NCBI RefSeq assembly: GCF_900103445.1
Contig: NZ_FNHS01000006.1
Coordinates: forward strand, 124,001 to 188,000
Length of the DNA stretch: 64,000 bases
Origin: Methylobacterium phyllostachyos
GTDB lineage: Bacteria > Pseudomonadota > Alphaproteobacteria > Rhizobiales > Beijerinckiaceae
Direction of reading: 5' to 3'
The notes under the pieces are model-generated. The model worked only from the letters and a program-made list of their open reading frames with translations. It ran no database searches and was not told the DNA's origin. This document shows, piece after piece, positions 18,623-26,698 of this stretch. Within the stretch, counting starts at the first letter, position 1, and the number at the start of each line of letters is the position of its first letter. Both the position numbers and the translations under genes were made by a program.

Positions 18623-19606
18623 ATGGCTGATGGTTTCACCTCCGCATCGCGGGGGGTCCCGCGCATGCTCGCCCTGGAACTCGCCCGCGTGACGGAGCGC
18701 GCCGCGATCGCCGCCGCCCGGCTGCGCGGCAAGGGCGACGAGAAGGCCGCGGACCAGGCGGCTGTCGATGCCATGCGGGCCGAACTCAACGGCCTCCCGA
18801 TCCGTGGCACCGTGGTGATCGGAGAAGGGGAGCGAGACCAGGCGCCGATGCTGTTCATCGGTGAGCGCCTCGGGCGCGGCGAGGGCCCGGAGGTCGATAT
18901 CGCGGTCGATCCCCTCGAAGGTACCACGCTCTGCGCCAAGGACATGCCGGGAGCGATCGCCGTGATGGCGATGGCCGAGCGCGGCTCCCTGCTCGCGGCG
19001 CCCGACGTCTATATGCAGAAGATCGCAATCGGGCCGGGCTACCCGCCAGGCCTCGTCGATCTGGACGCGAGCCCGACCGACAACATCCTGGCGCTGGCCC
19101 GGGCCAAGGGGGTCGATCCGCAGCAGATCACCGCCCTGATCCTGGACCGGCCGCGCCACGCGGCGCTCGTGGCCGAGGTGCGGGCGGCCGGGGGCGCGGT
19201 GCGCCTGATCTCAGACGGCGACATCGCCGGTATCATCTTCACGGCGAGCCCCGAGGAGACTGGTATCGACATCTATCTCGGGATCGGTGCGGCCCCCGAG
19301 GGTGTCCTCGCCGCGGCCGCGATGCGGTGCATCGGCGGCCAGATGCAGGGGCGCCTGATCCTCGACACGGCAGACCGCCGCCGCCGGGCCACCGAGATGG
19401 GCATCGAGGATCATAACCGGAAATACGATCTCACCGATCTCGCGAGCGGCGACGTGATCGTGGCCGCCACCGGCGTTACCGATGGTGCGCTCCTGCGGGG
19501 CGTCCGCTTCCGTCCGGACCGGATTCAGACCGAGACGGTGGTCTATCGCTCGGAGGCCGGCACTGTCCGCCGCATCCTCGGCGAGCATCGGCGCGGCCTG
19601 ACCTGA
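18623..19606 (+). CDS. glpX: Class II fructose-1,6-bisphosphatase
   Basis: 327 aa. The GlpX signature is clear: IRGTVVIGEGERDQAPMLF, DIAVDPLEGTTLCA, DVYMQKIAIGP, HNRKYDLTDLASGDV, ATGVTDGALLRGV. It dephosphorylates fructose-1,6-bisphosphate (and often sedoheptulose-1,7-bisphosphate) in gluconeogenesis. Metal ligands lie in GEGE and the D-P-L-E-G-T segment. ATG 18623 with GGAAA upstream. Confidence 0.95.
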   Translation: MADGFTSASRGVPRMLALELARVTERAAIAAARLRGKGDEKAADQAAVDAMRAELNGLPIRGTVVIGEGERDQAPMLFIGERLGRGEGPEVDIAVDPLEGTTLCAKDMPGAIAVMAMAERGSLLAAPDVYMQKIAIGPGYPPGLVDLDASPTDNILALARAKGVDPQQITALILDRPRHAALVAEVRAAGGAVRLISDGDIAGIIFTASPEETGIDIYLGIGAAPEGVLAAAAMRCIGGQMQGRLILDTADRRRRATEMGIEDHNRKYDLTDLASGDVIVAATGVTDGALLRGVRFRPDRIQTETVVYRSEAGTVRRILGEHRRGLT

Positions 19607-19607
19607 G

Positions 19608-19627
19608 GCGCCCGGATCACCGGGCGC
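19608..19627. terminator. Hairpin between convergent glpX and L,D-transpeptidase genes
   Basis: GCGCCCGG (19608-19615) pairs perfectly with CCGGGCGC (19620-19627) over a 4-nt loop ATCA, directly after the glpX stop and 9 bp from the stop of the gene on the other strand. It lacks a T-run, so efficiency is uncertain. Confidence 0.5.
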
Positions 19628-19636
19628 GGTGAACCG

Positions 19637-20572
19637 TCAGTTCAGCACCACCACTTTGGTGCCGACGTTGACGCGGCTGAACAGGTCGATCGCGTCCTGG
19701 TTGATCATCCGGATACAACCCGACGAGACGCTCTTGCCGATCGAGAACGGCTCGAGCGTGCCGTGGATGCGGAACAGCGTGTCCTTGTTGCCCTGCCAGA
19801 GGTACATGGCGCGGGCGCCGAGCGGATTGCGCAGGCCACCCGCGACGCCCAGTCCGCTCTGCAGCTTGTCGACCTCGCTCGCGAGCTTGGGGCTGCGCGC
19901 GATCATCTCCTTGGGCGGATACCAGTCCGGCCAAGCCTGCTTCGAGTTGACGGTCGCGGAGCCGGACCACGAGAAGCCCTGCTTGCCGACCCCCACGCCG
20001 TAGCGGCGCGCCCGGCCGTTCTCCTGAACCAGCGTGAGCTGGTGCGCCCGCGGATCGACGATGATCGTGCCGGGCTCGTACGGGCCGTGATAGGCGATCT
20101 CCTGGCGCAGGAACGCTGGGTTCATCTTCTTGTAATTGAAGGCCTGGATCGGGAACACGTCGTCCGTCACGGGCCCGTAGGCCTTCGCGTAATCGATCGG
20201 CTCGTTATCGGGCGCCCGCAGCACCGCCTTGGCCTTCGCGGCCTCCAGGGGCGAGAGCCCCTCAGCCGGCGGGACGGCGCTGCCGGGGCGGGCCGGAACG
20301 GTGGGATCGACCTCAAGGGAGGCTGAGGGCGGCGGGGCCGACGGCGCTGCGGGCGCAGGGCGGATGAAGTCGGTGCGCCCGGTATAGGGCAGGTAGCGGC
20401 CGCCGCGCCGCACGTAGAACGCGCCGTTCTGATCCTGATAGAGTTGACCGTCGTCGCCGAACCCATCGATGCCGGTCTCGGCGACAGGGCCACGACTCTG
20501 TGCATGAGCGGGCGCGACGAAGGCGAGGCCGGCTAGGCCGGCCAGGATGAGGCGGCGGATCGGGGCGGACAT
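19637..20572 (-). CDS. L,D-transpeptidase (YkuD domain)
   Basis: 311 aa from ATG 20572 (AGGGA upstream). Signal peptide at residues 1-25 (LILAGLAGLAFVAPAHAQ). An acidic, proline-rich linker leads to the YkuD domain with NPLGARAMYLWQ, FRIHGTLEPFSIGKSVSSGCIRM; the catalytic Cys is residue 286 and the conserved His sits in IHGT. It forms 3-3 peptidoglycan cross-links or anchors outer-membrane proteins in the periplasm. It is distinct from the L,D-transpeptidase at the left edge, which carries a peptidoglycan-binding module. Confidence 0.93.
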   Translation of the reverse strand: MSAPIRRLILAGLAGLAFVAPAHAQSRGPVAETGIDGFGDDGQLYQDQNGAFYVRRGGRYLPYTGRTDFIRPAPAAPSAPPPSASLEVDPTVPARPGSAVPPAEGLSPLEAAKAKAVLRAPDNEPIDYAKAYGPVTDDVFPIQAFNYKKMNPAFLRQEIAYHGPYEPGTIIVDPRAHQLTLVQENGRARRYGVGVGKQGFSWSGSATVNSKQAWPDWYPPKEMIARSPKLASEVDKLQSGLGVAGGLRNPLGARAMYLWQGNKDTLFRIHGTLEPFSIGKSVSSGCIRMINQDAIDLFSRVNVGTKVVVLN

Positions 20573-21190
20573 GCGAGATTTCCCTGGATAGCGACACCGC
20601 TTGTCGTGGCGGCTCGCAATCGAGCGGCCCAGCACGAATATGCGGCCCAGCTCAGTCCGAGACTTAGCAAATATCGCGTACAGCCGCCAAGTTGCGCACG
20701 CGGGCACGAACGACCCACAGGGCCCTTCTGCGGATGGTGTTGCCGTTGTGCCGCTATCGCTCCCGTGTTCTGCGCTACCATAAGCCAGATCATCGCCCCC
20801 GGTAACATCCGCCAAGTCATACGTCGTCCATCCGGAACCGCGCCCGCCCGCGATACAATTGGAAACGGGTTAGGCCCAATGTTCAGGGGCACCCGTGTGC
20901 GTCGAAGCGGCGCCCACCGTAGAGAGAGCTTTGAGATCGCACTGCGGCGCCCGTTTGCTTGGCAGGCTTGCCTTCGGGATCGGCATGGGGGCCTCACTCG
21001 GTGGCCGGTCCAGAATGCGAACGCCGCGCAGCGGCAACCCCAGGATCTGGCACGCTTGCTGCATTGCATCAGGTGCCGCGCCTGCTGCGGCGGGGGAGCA
21101 ACGACGCTCCAAACAGCGGACGGTGTGAGTCCGGATCCCTTGGCCCGCGCGACCGCGTGACGGTTCGCCCCCTTGAGACGAGCACCTGCT
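20573..21190. other. Intergenic region between L,D-transpeptidase and NarK-like gene
   Basis: 618 bp with divergent flanks. I see no convincing protein. It contains a 9-bp direct repeat GCGGCGCCC (about 20912 and 20943) and, near the right end, a structured leader described separately. Open frames on either strand here are short and compositionally unlike real genes. Confidence 0.5.
21095..21133 (+). promoter_or_regulatory. Candidate tandem-hairpin leader (possible ANTAR/NasT antitermination element)
   Basis: Hairpin 1 is GGAGC (21095-21099), hexaloop AACGAC (21100-21105), GCTCC (21106-21110). Hairpin 2 follows after 6 nt: CGGAC (21117-21121), 7-nt loop, GTCCG (21129-21133). ANTAR-domain antiterminators such as NasT/NasR bind tandem hairpins whose hexaloops have A at position 1 and G at position 4; hairpin 1 satisfies this, hairpin 2 as drawn does not. 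The location 58 bp before a nitrate/nitrite-type transporter start supports the idea. Tentative. Confidence 0.4.
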
Positions 21191-22441
21191 ATGGCCAGCT
21201 TCAAGACCGTGATGAAGTCGGGTCACCCCCCGACGCTGTTCGCCGCTTTCCTGTACTTCGATTTCTGCTTCGCCATCTGGGTCCTGAACGGCGCCATGGG
21301 CCCGTTCATCACCGAGACGTACAAGCTCTCGCCGGCCCAAACCGGCTTCATGATTTCGCTGCCGATCCTGGCGGGTGCGCTCATGCGCTTCCCGCTCGGT
21401 GTCCTCGCCCAGTATATCGGCCGCAAGAACGCAGCGATCGTCGAGATGAGCGTGATCATGCTCGCGATGGCGTACGGCTATCTGTTCGTTTCCTCCTACA
21501 ACGACGTGCTGGCGATGGGTGTGCTGCTCGGCATCGCGGGCGCGTCCTTCGGTGTGGCACTCTCGCTCGGTTCCGGCTGGTTCCCCCCGGAGCACAAGGG
21601 CCTCGCCATGGGCATCGCGGGCGCGGGCAATTCCGGCACGGTGCTGGCCGTGCTCTTCGCCCCGCCACTGGCGCAGGCCTATGGCTGGCAGACCACCTAC
21701 GCCTTCGCGGGCCTCGTCATGCTGCTGCCGCTGGTGGTCATGATCGTGCTCGCCAAGGAACCGCCGGATTGCGAGCACCAGTCGTTCAAGGAGCACATCT
21801 CCTGCCTGTTCACGAAGGACGGCTGGGCCTTCTCGCTGATCTACGTCATCACCTTCGGCGGCTTCGTCGGCCTGTCGAACTTCCTGCCGACCTTCTTCTA
21901 CGAGCAGTTCGCCGTCACGAAGGTCGAGGCCGGGCGGCTGACCATGCTGGCGGCCTTCATGGGCTCAGGCATCCGGATCGTCGGCGGCTATTTCGCGGAT
22001 CGGATGGGTGGCATCGCGGTCCTGTCGGTGGTGCTGCTCGCAGCGATCGCGACGTTCCTCTCGCTCACCGCGACCCCGTCGCTGGTGCTCACGACGCTCC
22101 TGTTCATGCTCTGCTTCGCAGCGCTCGGCGCCGGCAACGGTGCGCTGTTCCAGCTCGTGCCCCTGCGCTGGCCGGCGAACACGGCAGTGGCCGGTTCGAT
22201 GATCGGGGAGATCGGGGCGCTCGGCGGCGCGATCCTGCCGAACGTCATGGGCCTGTCGAAGCAGTATACCGGCTCGTTCTCGCTGGGCTTCATCGGCTAT
22301 GCCGCCTTCACCGCCCTGGTCCTGGGCTGCCTCGCCCTGTGGCAGCGCAAGTGGGTCGGCCGCTGGGTCGGGCCACGCGGCAAGGCACTCGGTACGCCGA
22401 CCGAGGGCGAGACCGGGCAGTTGCAGCCGGCCACCGCTTAA
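21191..22441 (+). CDS. NarK/NasA-type MFS transporter (nitrate/nitrite porter family)
   Basis: 416 aa from the ATG at 21191; an in-frame TTG 18 nt upstream is possible but less likely. Twelve hydrophobic segments with MFS motifs: GALMRFPLGVLAQYIGRKNA after TM2, GIAGAGNSGTVLAVLFAPPLAQ in TM5, and GSGIRIVGGYFADRMGG in the second half. The N-terminal GHPPTLFAAFLYFDFCFAIWVL and the Gly-rich TM5 are typical of nitrate/nitrite porters annotated NarK/NasA in proteobacteria. It would import nitrate or a related anion across the inner membrane. No nitrate or nitrite reductase is in the window, so the substrate is inferred from family only. Confidence 0.75.
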   Translation: MASFKTVMKSGHPPTLFAAFLYFDFCFAIWVLNGAMGPFITETYKLSPAQTGFMISLPILAGALMRFPLGVLAQYIGRKNAAIVEMSVIMLAMAYGYLFVSSYNDVLAMGVLLGIAGASFGVALSLGSGWFPPEHKGLAMGIAGAGNSGTVLAVLFAPPLAQAYGWQTTYAFAGLVMLLPLVVMIVLAKEPPDCEHQSFKEHISCLFTKDGWAFSLIYVITFGGFVGLSNFLPTFFYEQFAVTKVEAGRLTMLAAFMGSGIRIVGGYFADRMGGIAVLSVVLLAAIATFLSLTATPSLVLTTLLFMLCFAALGAGNGALFQLVPLRWPANTAVAGSMIGEIGALGGAILPNVMGLSKQYTGSFSLGFIGYAAFTALVLGCLALWQRKWVGRWVGPRGKALGTPTEGETGQLQPATA

Positions 22442-22468
22442 ACCGGCAACCCGCATCGAATAACGGAC

Positions 22469-22493
22469 CGGGGGCCCTCGCGGCCCCCGTTTT
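22469..22493 (+). terminator. Rho-independent terminator after NarK-like gene
   Basis: CGGGGGCC (22469-22476), 5-nt loop, GGCCCCCG (22482-22489), then TTTT. A textbook intrinsic terminator 27 bp after the stop, which separates this gene from the next MFS gene. Confidence 0.85.
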
Positions 22494-22567
22494 CGTTGGC
22501 GCTCCCATCACCGTTTCTCGGTCTTCGCGTAATTCCCGGTTGCCAATCGCGTCTCGAAGCGTTTGAA

Positions 22568-22577
22568 TAATGCATTA
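22568..22577. promoter_or_regulatory. Palindrome TAATGCATTA upstream of MFS-CoA-transferase operon
   Basis: A perfect 10-bp palindrome in a locally AT-rich stretch, 75 bp before the MFS start. It could be an operator for a regulator of the MFS / CoA-transferase / hydratase operon. No regulator gene is adjacent, so this is weak. Confidence 0.25.
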
Positions 22578-22652
22578 CGAGAGAGCGCCCAACCGCAGGT
22601 TGAGGCGCCAGGTGGCCGTCAGCGGCGGCGCCCCGATGGGAAGGAACGGTCG

Positions 22653-23945
22653 ATGTCGAAGCGCTTCAGCGCCACGAATGGCGTGCTCGGCCTGCTGTGC
22701 GTGATGTATTTCATCACCTATCTCGACCGGGTGAACATCGCCACGGCGGGCGCCGAGATCATCCGCGATTTCGGCATGTCGAAGACCGATTTCGGCCTGA
22801 TCCTCTCGGCCTTCGCCTATCCCTATGCGATCTTCCAGGTGATCGGTGGGTCCGTCGGCGACAAGTTCGGCGCCCGGCGGACGCTGCTGGTCTGCGGAAT
22901 GATCTGGGCCATGGCCACCATTCTGACCGGGATGGTCGGGGGGTTGGTGAGCCTGTTCCTCGCTAGGGTCCTGCTCGGCTTTGGTGAGGGCGCGACCTTC
23001 CCGACTGCGACGCGGGCGATGCAGAACTGGACGGCCCCGGGCCGGCGCGGCTTCGCACAGGGCATCACCCACGCCTTCGCGCGTCTCGGTAACGCGGTGG
23101 CGCCGCCGATCGTCGCCTTCCTGATCTGGCATTTCGGCTGGCGCACCAGCTTCGTGATTCTGGGCGCGATCAGCTTCGTCTGGGTGGCGATCTGGTACAC
23201 CTATTTCCGCGACGACCCCTCCGATCATCCGGCGATCACTCAGGCCGAACTTGAAACCTTGCCCCCGCCGCGCAAGGTCGGCGCGAAACAGTCCGTGCCG
23301 TGGGGAGCGCTGACCCGCCGGATGCTGCCGGTGACCATCACGTATTTCTGCTATGGTTGGACCCTGTGGCTGTTCCTCGGCTGGCTGCCGAGCTTCTTCA
23401 AGGAGAATTACAGCCTGGATCTGAAGAACTCGGCGCTGTTTGCCTCGGGTGTATTCTTCGCGGGCGTGGTCGGCGACACGGTCGGTGGCATGATGAGCGA
23501 CTTCATCCTGCATCGCACCGGGAAGGTGAAGCTCGCCCGGCTGTCGGTGATCGTGGTCGGCTTCCTCGGCGCAGCCGCGAGCCTCGCAGGCGTATTCATG
23601 ACCCACGACCTCACGTTCGTGGCGCTGCTCCTTTCCTCGGGCTTCTTCTTCGCCGAGTTGGTGATCGGACCGATCTGGTCCGTGCCGATGGACATCGCGC
23701 CGAAATATGCCGGCACCGCGAGCGGTCTGATGAACACCGGCTCCGCCGTGGCGGCGATCATCTCACCGATCGTGTTCGGTGTGATCGTCGATCTGACGGG
23801 GAGTTGGACATTGCCGTTCGTTGGCTCGGTCGGCCTCTGCTTGCTGGGCGCCGGCCTCGCCTTCACGATGCACCCCGAGCGGGAATTCGTCGAGCCGGCG
23901 GAGAAGCCGCTCGGATCCGCTGCGACGGTCCCGGCCGGGGAGTAG
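22653..23945 (+). CDS. MFS transporter, anion:cation symporter (ACS) type
   Basis: 430 aa from ATG 22653 (AAGGAAC upstream). Twelve membrane segments. ACS-family hallmarks: YFITYLDRVNIATAG in TM1, GGSVGDKFGARRTLL between TM2 and TM3, GEGATFPTATRAMQNW in TM4. Members import organic anions such as hexuronates, glucarate, phthalate or tartrate with protons. Seven bp separate its stop from the CoA-transferase start, so the pair is almost certainly co-transcribed and the transported acid is probably the CoA acceptor of the next enzyme. Confidence 0.88.
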   Translation: MSKRFSATNGVLGLLCVMYFITYLDRVNIATAGAEIIRDFGMSKTDFGLILSAFAYPYAIFQVIGGSVGDKFGARRTLLVCGMIWAMATILTGMVGGLVSLFLARVLLGFGEGATFPTATRAMQNWTAPGRRGFAQGITHAFARLGNAVAPPIVAFLIWHFGWRTSFVILGAISFVWVAIWYTYFRDDPSDHPAITQAELETLPPPRKVGAKQSVPWGALTRRMLPVTITYFCYGWTLWLFLGWLPSFFKENYSLDLKNSALFASGVFFAGVVGDTVGGMMSDFILHRTGKVKLARLSVIVVGFLGAAASLAGVFMTHDLTFVALLLSSGFFFAELVIGPIWSVPMDIAPKYAGTASGLMNTGSAVAAIISPIVFGVIVDLTGSWTLPFVGSVGLCLLGAGLAFTMHPEREFVEPAEKPLGSAATVPAGE

Positions 23946-23952
23946 TCTCACG

Positions 23953-25173
23953 ATGACGGGGACGACAGGGCGATCCGGCCCGCTCGTCGGGATGCGGGTG
24001 ATCGAACTCGCGCACATCATGGCTGGGCCAGTCTGCGGGCTGATGCTGGCCGACATGGGCGCGGAGGTCATCAAGGTCGAGAAGATGGACGGCGACGATA
24101 CCCGTCGCACCGTCCCGCCTGCCCTGGAGGGCGAAAGCGCCGCCTACATGATGATGAACCGCGGCAAGCGCGGCATCAGCCTCGACCTGAAGGACCCGGA
24201 TGGCGTGGCGGTGCTGCGCCGCCTGCTCAAGGGCGCCGACGCCCTGATCGAGAATTACCGCGGCGGCACGATGGAGCGCCTCGGGATCGGTTACGACACG
24301 CTGCGCGAAGAGTTTCCCGAGCTTGTCTACTGCTCGCTCTCCGGCTTCGGCCGCACTGGGCCCTATGCCGACCGCGCCGGATTCGACCTCGTCGCCCAGG
24401 GCATGAGCGGGCTCATGTCGGTGACGGGGGAGGGGCCCGGGCGGCCGCCGATGAAGTGCGGGCCGCCGGTCACCGACATCACCGCCGGCATCCTCGCCGC
24501 CATGGGCGTGCTCGCAGCTTATTCCAACCGGCTCCGGACGGGCCGGGGGCAGGCGGTCGACACCTCGCTGTTCGAGGCCGGCATCACCCACACCTACTGG
24601 CAATCGGCCATCGCCATGGCGACGGGGATCGCGCCGGGCCCGATGGGCTCGGCCCATCCGCTGAACGCGCCCTACGAGGCGTTCGAGACCGCCGACGGCT
24701 GGATCACCATTGGGGCGGCCAACCAGACCAACTGGCTGCGCCTGCTCAAGGCGATCGGCGCCGACGCCCTGGCCGAGGATCCGCGCTTCGCCCTCAATCG
24801 CGACCGGATGGCCAACCGTCAGGAGCTTGCCGCGACGTTGGCACCTATTTTCCGGGCACACTCCTCCGCCGAGTGGCTGGCGCGGCTCGAAGCCGGCGGC
24901 GTCCCGGCCGGGCCGGTGCTGGACGTCAACGCCATGCATCGGGATCCACAAACGCAGGCGCGCGCGATGGTGGTCGAGGTCGATCATCCGCGGGTCGGGC
25001 GCATGAAGACGCTCGGCCTGCCGGTGAAGTTCTCGGACACCCCGGGCCGCGTCCACGGCCCGGCCCCGTTGCTCGGCGAGCATTCCCGGGCGATCCTGGC
25101 CGAGGCCGGCTACGCGCCGGACGAGATCGACAGCCTGATCGCGCGGGGCGTCGTCCGCGAGACCGTGGCCTGA
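23953..25173 (+). CDS. CaiB/BaiF-type (class III) CoA-transferase
   Basis: 406 aa. N-terminal VIELAHIMAGPVCGLMLADMG and EVIKVEKMDGDDTRR are the family signature; RAGFDLVAQGMSGLMSVTG holds the Asp that forms the acyl-aspartyl intermediate in class III enzymes; SLFEAGITHTYWQSA lies in the interlocked domain. It activates a carboxylic acid by moving CoA from a donor such as succinyl-CoA. GGGGAG overlaps the end of the MFS gene upstream. With the following hydratase it forms a transport / activation / hydration set. Formyl-CoA:oxalate CoA-transferase is unlikely because no oxalyl-CoA decarboxylase is present. Confidence 0.9.
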   Translation: MTGTTGRSGPLVGMRVIELAHIMAGPVCGLMLADMGAEVIKVEKMDGDDTRRTVPPALEGESAAYMMMNRGKRGISLDLKDPDGVAVLRRLLKGADALIENYRGGTMERLGIGYDTLREEFPELVYCSLSGFGRTGPYADRAGFDLVAQGMSGLMSVTGEGPGRPPMKCGPPVTDITAGILAAMGVLAAYSNRLRTGRGQAVDTSLFEAGITHTYWQSAIAMATGIAPGPMGSAHPLNAPYEAFETADGWITIGAANQTNWLRLLKAIGADALAEDPRFALNRDRMANRQELAATLAPIFRAHSSAEWLARLEAGGVPAGPVLDVNAMHRDPQTQARAMVVEVDHPRVGRMKTLGLPVKFSDTPGRVHGPAPLLGEHSRAILAEAGYAPDEIDSLIARGVVRETVA

Positions 25174-25196
25174 CGCGACCCCTGGAGACGCATCCG

Positions 25197-26009
25197 ATGA
25201 GTGCCACGCCCGCCACGGACGAACTGCTGTTCACCATCGACGACGCTGGCATCGCCCGGATCGTGCTCAACCGGCCGCAGGCGCGCAACGCCCTGACCTT
25301 CGCGATGTATCAGGGCCTGATCACCTGCTGCGAGGCGGTCGCCGACAACCCGGCCGTGAAGGCGCTGATCATCACGGGCGCCGGCGAGAAGGCCTTCGCG
25401 GCCGGCACCGACATCGCGCAGTTCCGCGACTTCAAGACCGCCGAGGACGCGCTGGGCTACGAGCGATTCATGGACCGGGTGCTCGGCGCGCTGGAGCGGC
25501 TGCGGGTCCCAACCATCGCGGCGATCGCGGGCGCCTGTACGGGCGGGGGCGCGGCCATCGCGGCGGCCTGCGACCTGCGCATCGCCACGCGGGACGCCCG
25601 GTTCGGCTTCCCGATCGCCCGGACGCTCGGCAATTGCCTGAGCCAGGGCAACCTCAAACGCCTCTCCGGGCTGATCGGCCCGGCCCGGGTCAAGGACATC
25701 ATCTTCACCGCGCGCCTCGTCGGGGCCGAGGAGGCGCTGGCCATCGGGCTCGTCGGCGAGGTGGTGGAGGATCGCGCTGCCCTCACCGAGCGGGTCGACA
25801 CCCTCGCGCAGCTGCTCGCCGGCCACGCACCGCTGACCATGCAGGCGACCAAGGAGGGGCTACGCCGCCTCGCCGAGGAGGAGGCGCCGGAGGAGGGTGC
25901 CGCTCATCCGGGCGATGACCTGATCCTCATGTGCTACATGAGCCAGGACTTTCGCGAGGGGATGGAGGCGTTCCTCGGCAAGCGCCCGCCGAACTGGTCC
26001 GGGCGCTGA
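25197..26009 (+). CDS. Enoyl-CoA hydratase/isomerase family protein
   Basis: 270 aa from ATG 25197 (GGAGA upstream), crotonase fold. Visible elements: IVLNRPQARNALTF, AGEKAFAAGTDIAQF (oxyanion-hole segment), AIAGACTGGGAAIAAACDLRIAT and the FGFPIARTLGNCLS region. In typical hydratases two Glu residues act; the second position here falls in the PIARTLGN stretch and no clear Glu is seen there, so the reaction (hydration, isomerisation or hydrolysis) is uncertain. It follows the CoA-transferase by 23 bp and probably processes its CoA thioester product. Confidence 0.85.
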   Translation: MSATPATDELLFTIDDAGIARIVLNRPQARNALTFAMYQGLITCCEAVADNPAVKALIITGAGEKAFAAGTDIAQFRDFKTAEDALGYERFMDRVLGALERLRVPTIAAIAGACTGGGAAIAAACDLRIATRDARFGFPIARTLGNCLSQGNLKRLSGLIGPARVKDIIFTARLVGAEEALAIGLVGEVVEDRAALTERVDTLAQLLAGHAPLTMQATKEGLRRLAEEEAPEEGAAHPGDDLILMCYMSQDFREGMEAFLGKRPPNWSGR

Positions 26010-26012
26010 GGC

Positions 26013-26480
26013 TCAGCCGGCCGCCGCGCAGACATCGACCCAGGTGGCGGCGGTCAGCGCGGCCATCCGCTCCGGGGCGATCCGGACTGCACTGTGCGTG
26101 CTGCCGGCGGCCGGCACCACCTCGTCGAAGGCCTTGAGCGACACGTCGCAATAGACCGGCAGCGGCGCGATCAGGCCGAAGGGGCACACGCCACCGACCG
26201 GATGGCCGGTGATCCCCTCGACTTCCGCGAGATCGAGCATCCGCACCTTGCCGCCGAGGACCGCCTTGGCTTTCTTGTTGTCGAGCCGGGCATCTCCGCG
26301 GGTGACAACCAGGACGATCTGGTCGCCGACCCGGAGCGAGAGCGTCTTGGCGATCTGCGCCGGCGCGACGCCGTGGGCTGCAGCGGCCTCCGCCACGGTG
26401 GCGGTGCGGGTTTCGAGTTCCAGAACCGCGATGTCGGGCGCCTTTTCGGCGAAGAAGGCCCGAACGGAGGCGAGACTCAT
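26013..26480 (-). CDS. YbaK/EbsC (ProX-like) aminoacyl-tRNA deacylase family protein
   Basis: 155 aa from ATG 26480. Single YbaK domain: VAPAQIAKTLSLRVGDQIVLVVTRGDARLD with the conserved Lys, then GGKVRMLDLAEVEGITGHPVG-type Gly/His loop and a conserved C-terminal region. Such proteins hydrolyse mischarged tRNA (for example Cys- or Ala-tRNAPro) in the cytoplasm. Convergent with the hydratase gene (3 bp between stops), not part of its operon. Confidence 0.88.
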   Translation of the reverse strand: MSLASVRAFFAEKAPDIAVLELETRTATVAEAAAAHGVAPAQIAKTLSLRVGDQIVLVVTRGDARLDNKKAKAVLGGKVRMLDLAEVEGITGHPVGGVCPFGLIAPLPVYCDVSLKAFDEVVPAAGSTHSAVRIAPERMAALTAATWVDVCAAAG

Positions 26481-26627
26481 GATGGATCCTGGGAACGCGG
26501 AACTGTGCGGGCGTTCCCCTACGCCAACGCTGTTCGAGGCGCGACCAAGATATGGCTTCGCCTCGCGCAAGGGAGCCGCGGATCTGCACGCCGTCTTGGA
26601 ATACGGAGCGCGATCCGCGCCGCGCCT

Positions 26628-26655
26628 TTCCCTCCCCCCGCGGAGGGGGAGGGAA
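26628..26655. repeat. GC-rich palindromic element downstream of dctM
   Basis: TTCCCTCCCCC (26628-26638), 6-nt loop, then the perfect complement GGGGGAGGGAA (26645-26655): an 11-bp stem. It follows dctM on the minus strand and precedes the ybaK start. The shape resembles short dispersed intergenic palindromes common in Methylobacterium-like genomes, and may also end dctM transcription. Only one copy is in the window. Confidence 0.5.
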
Positions 26656-26698
26656 CGCACGCAGGACTCGGCCTACGGACGGCAACAGCGCAAGCAAC

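Noticed and set aside
20870-21069. Minus-strand frame beginning MQQACQILGLPLRG before the NarK-like gene
   Set aside because: No ribosome site and no recognisable protein; it partly overlaps the structured leader region, so not called.
23953-25173. Formyl-CoA:oxalate CoA-transferase
   Set aside because: No oxalyl-CoA decarboxylase nearby and the partner is a crotonase-family enzyme.
26628-26655. CRISPR repeat or start of an array
   Set aside because: Single copy with no repeated unit or spacers; a simple palindromic element.
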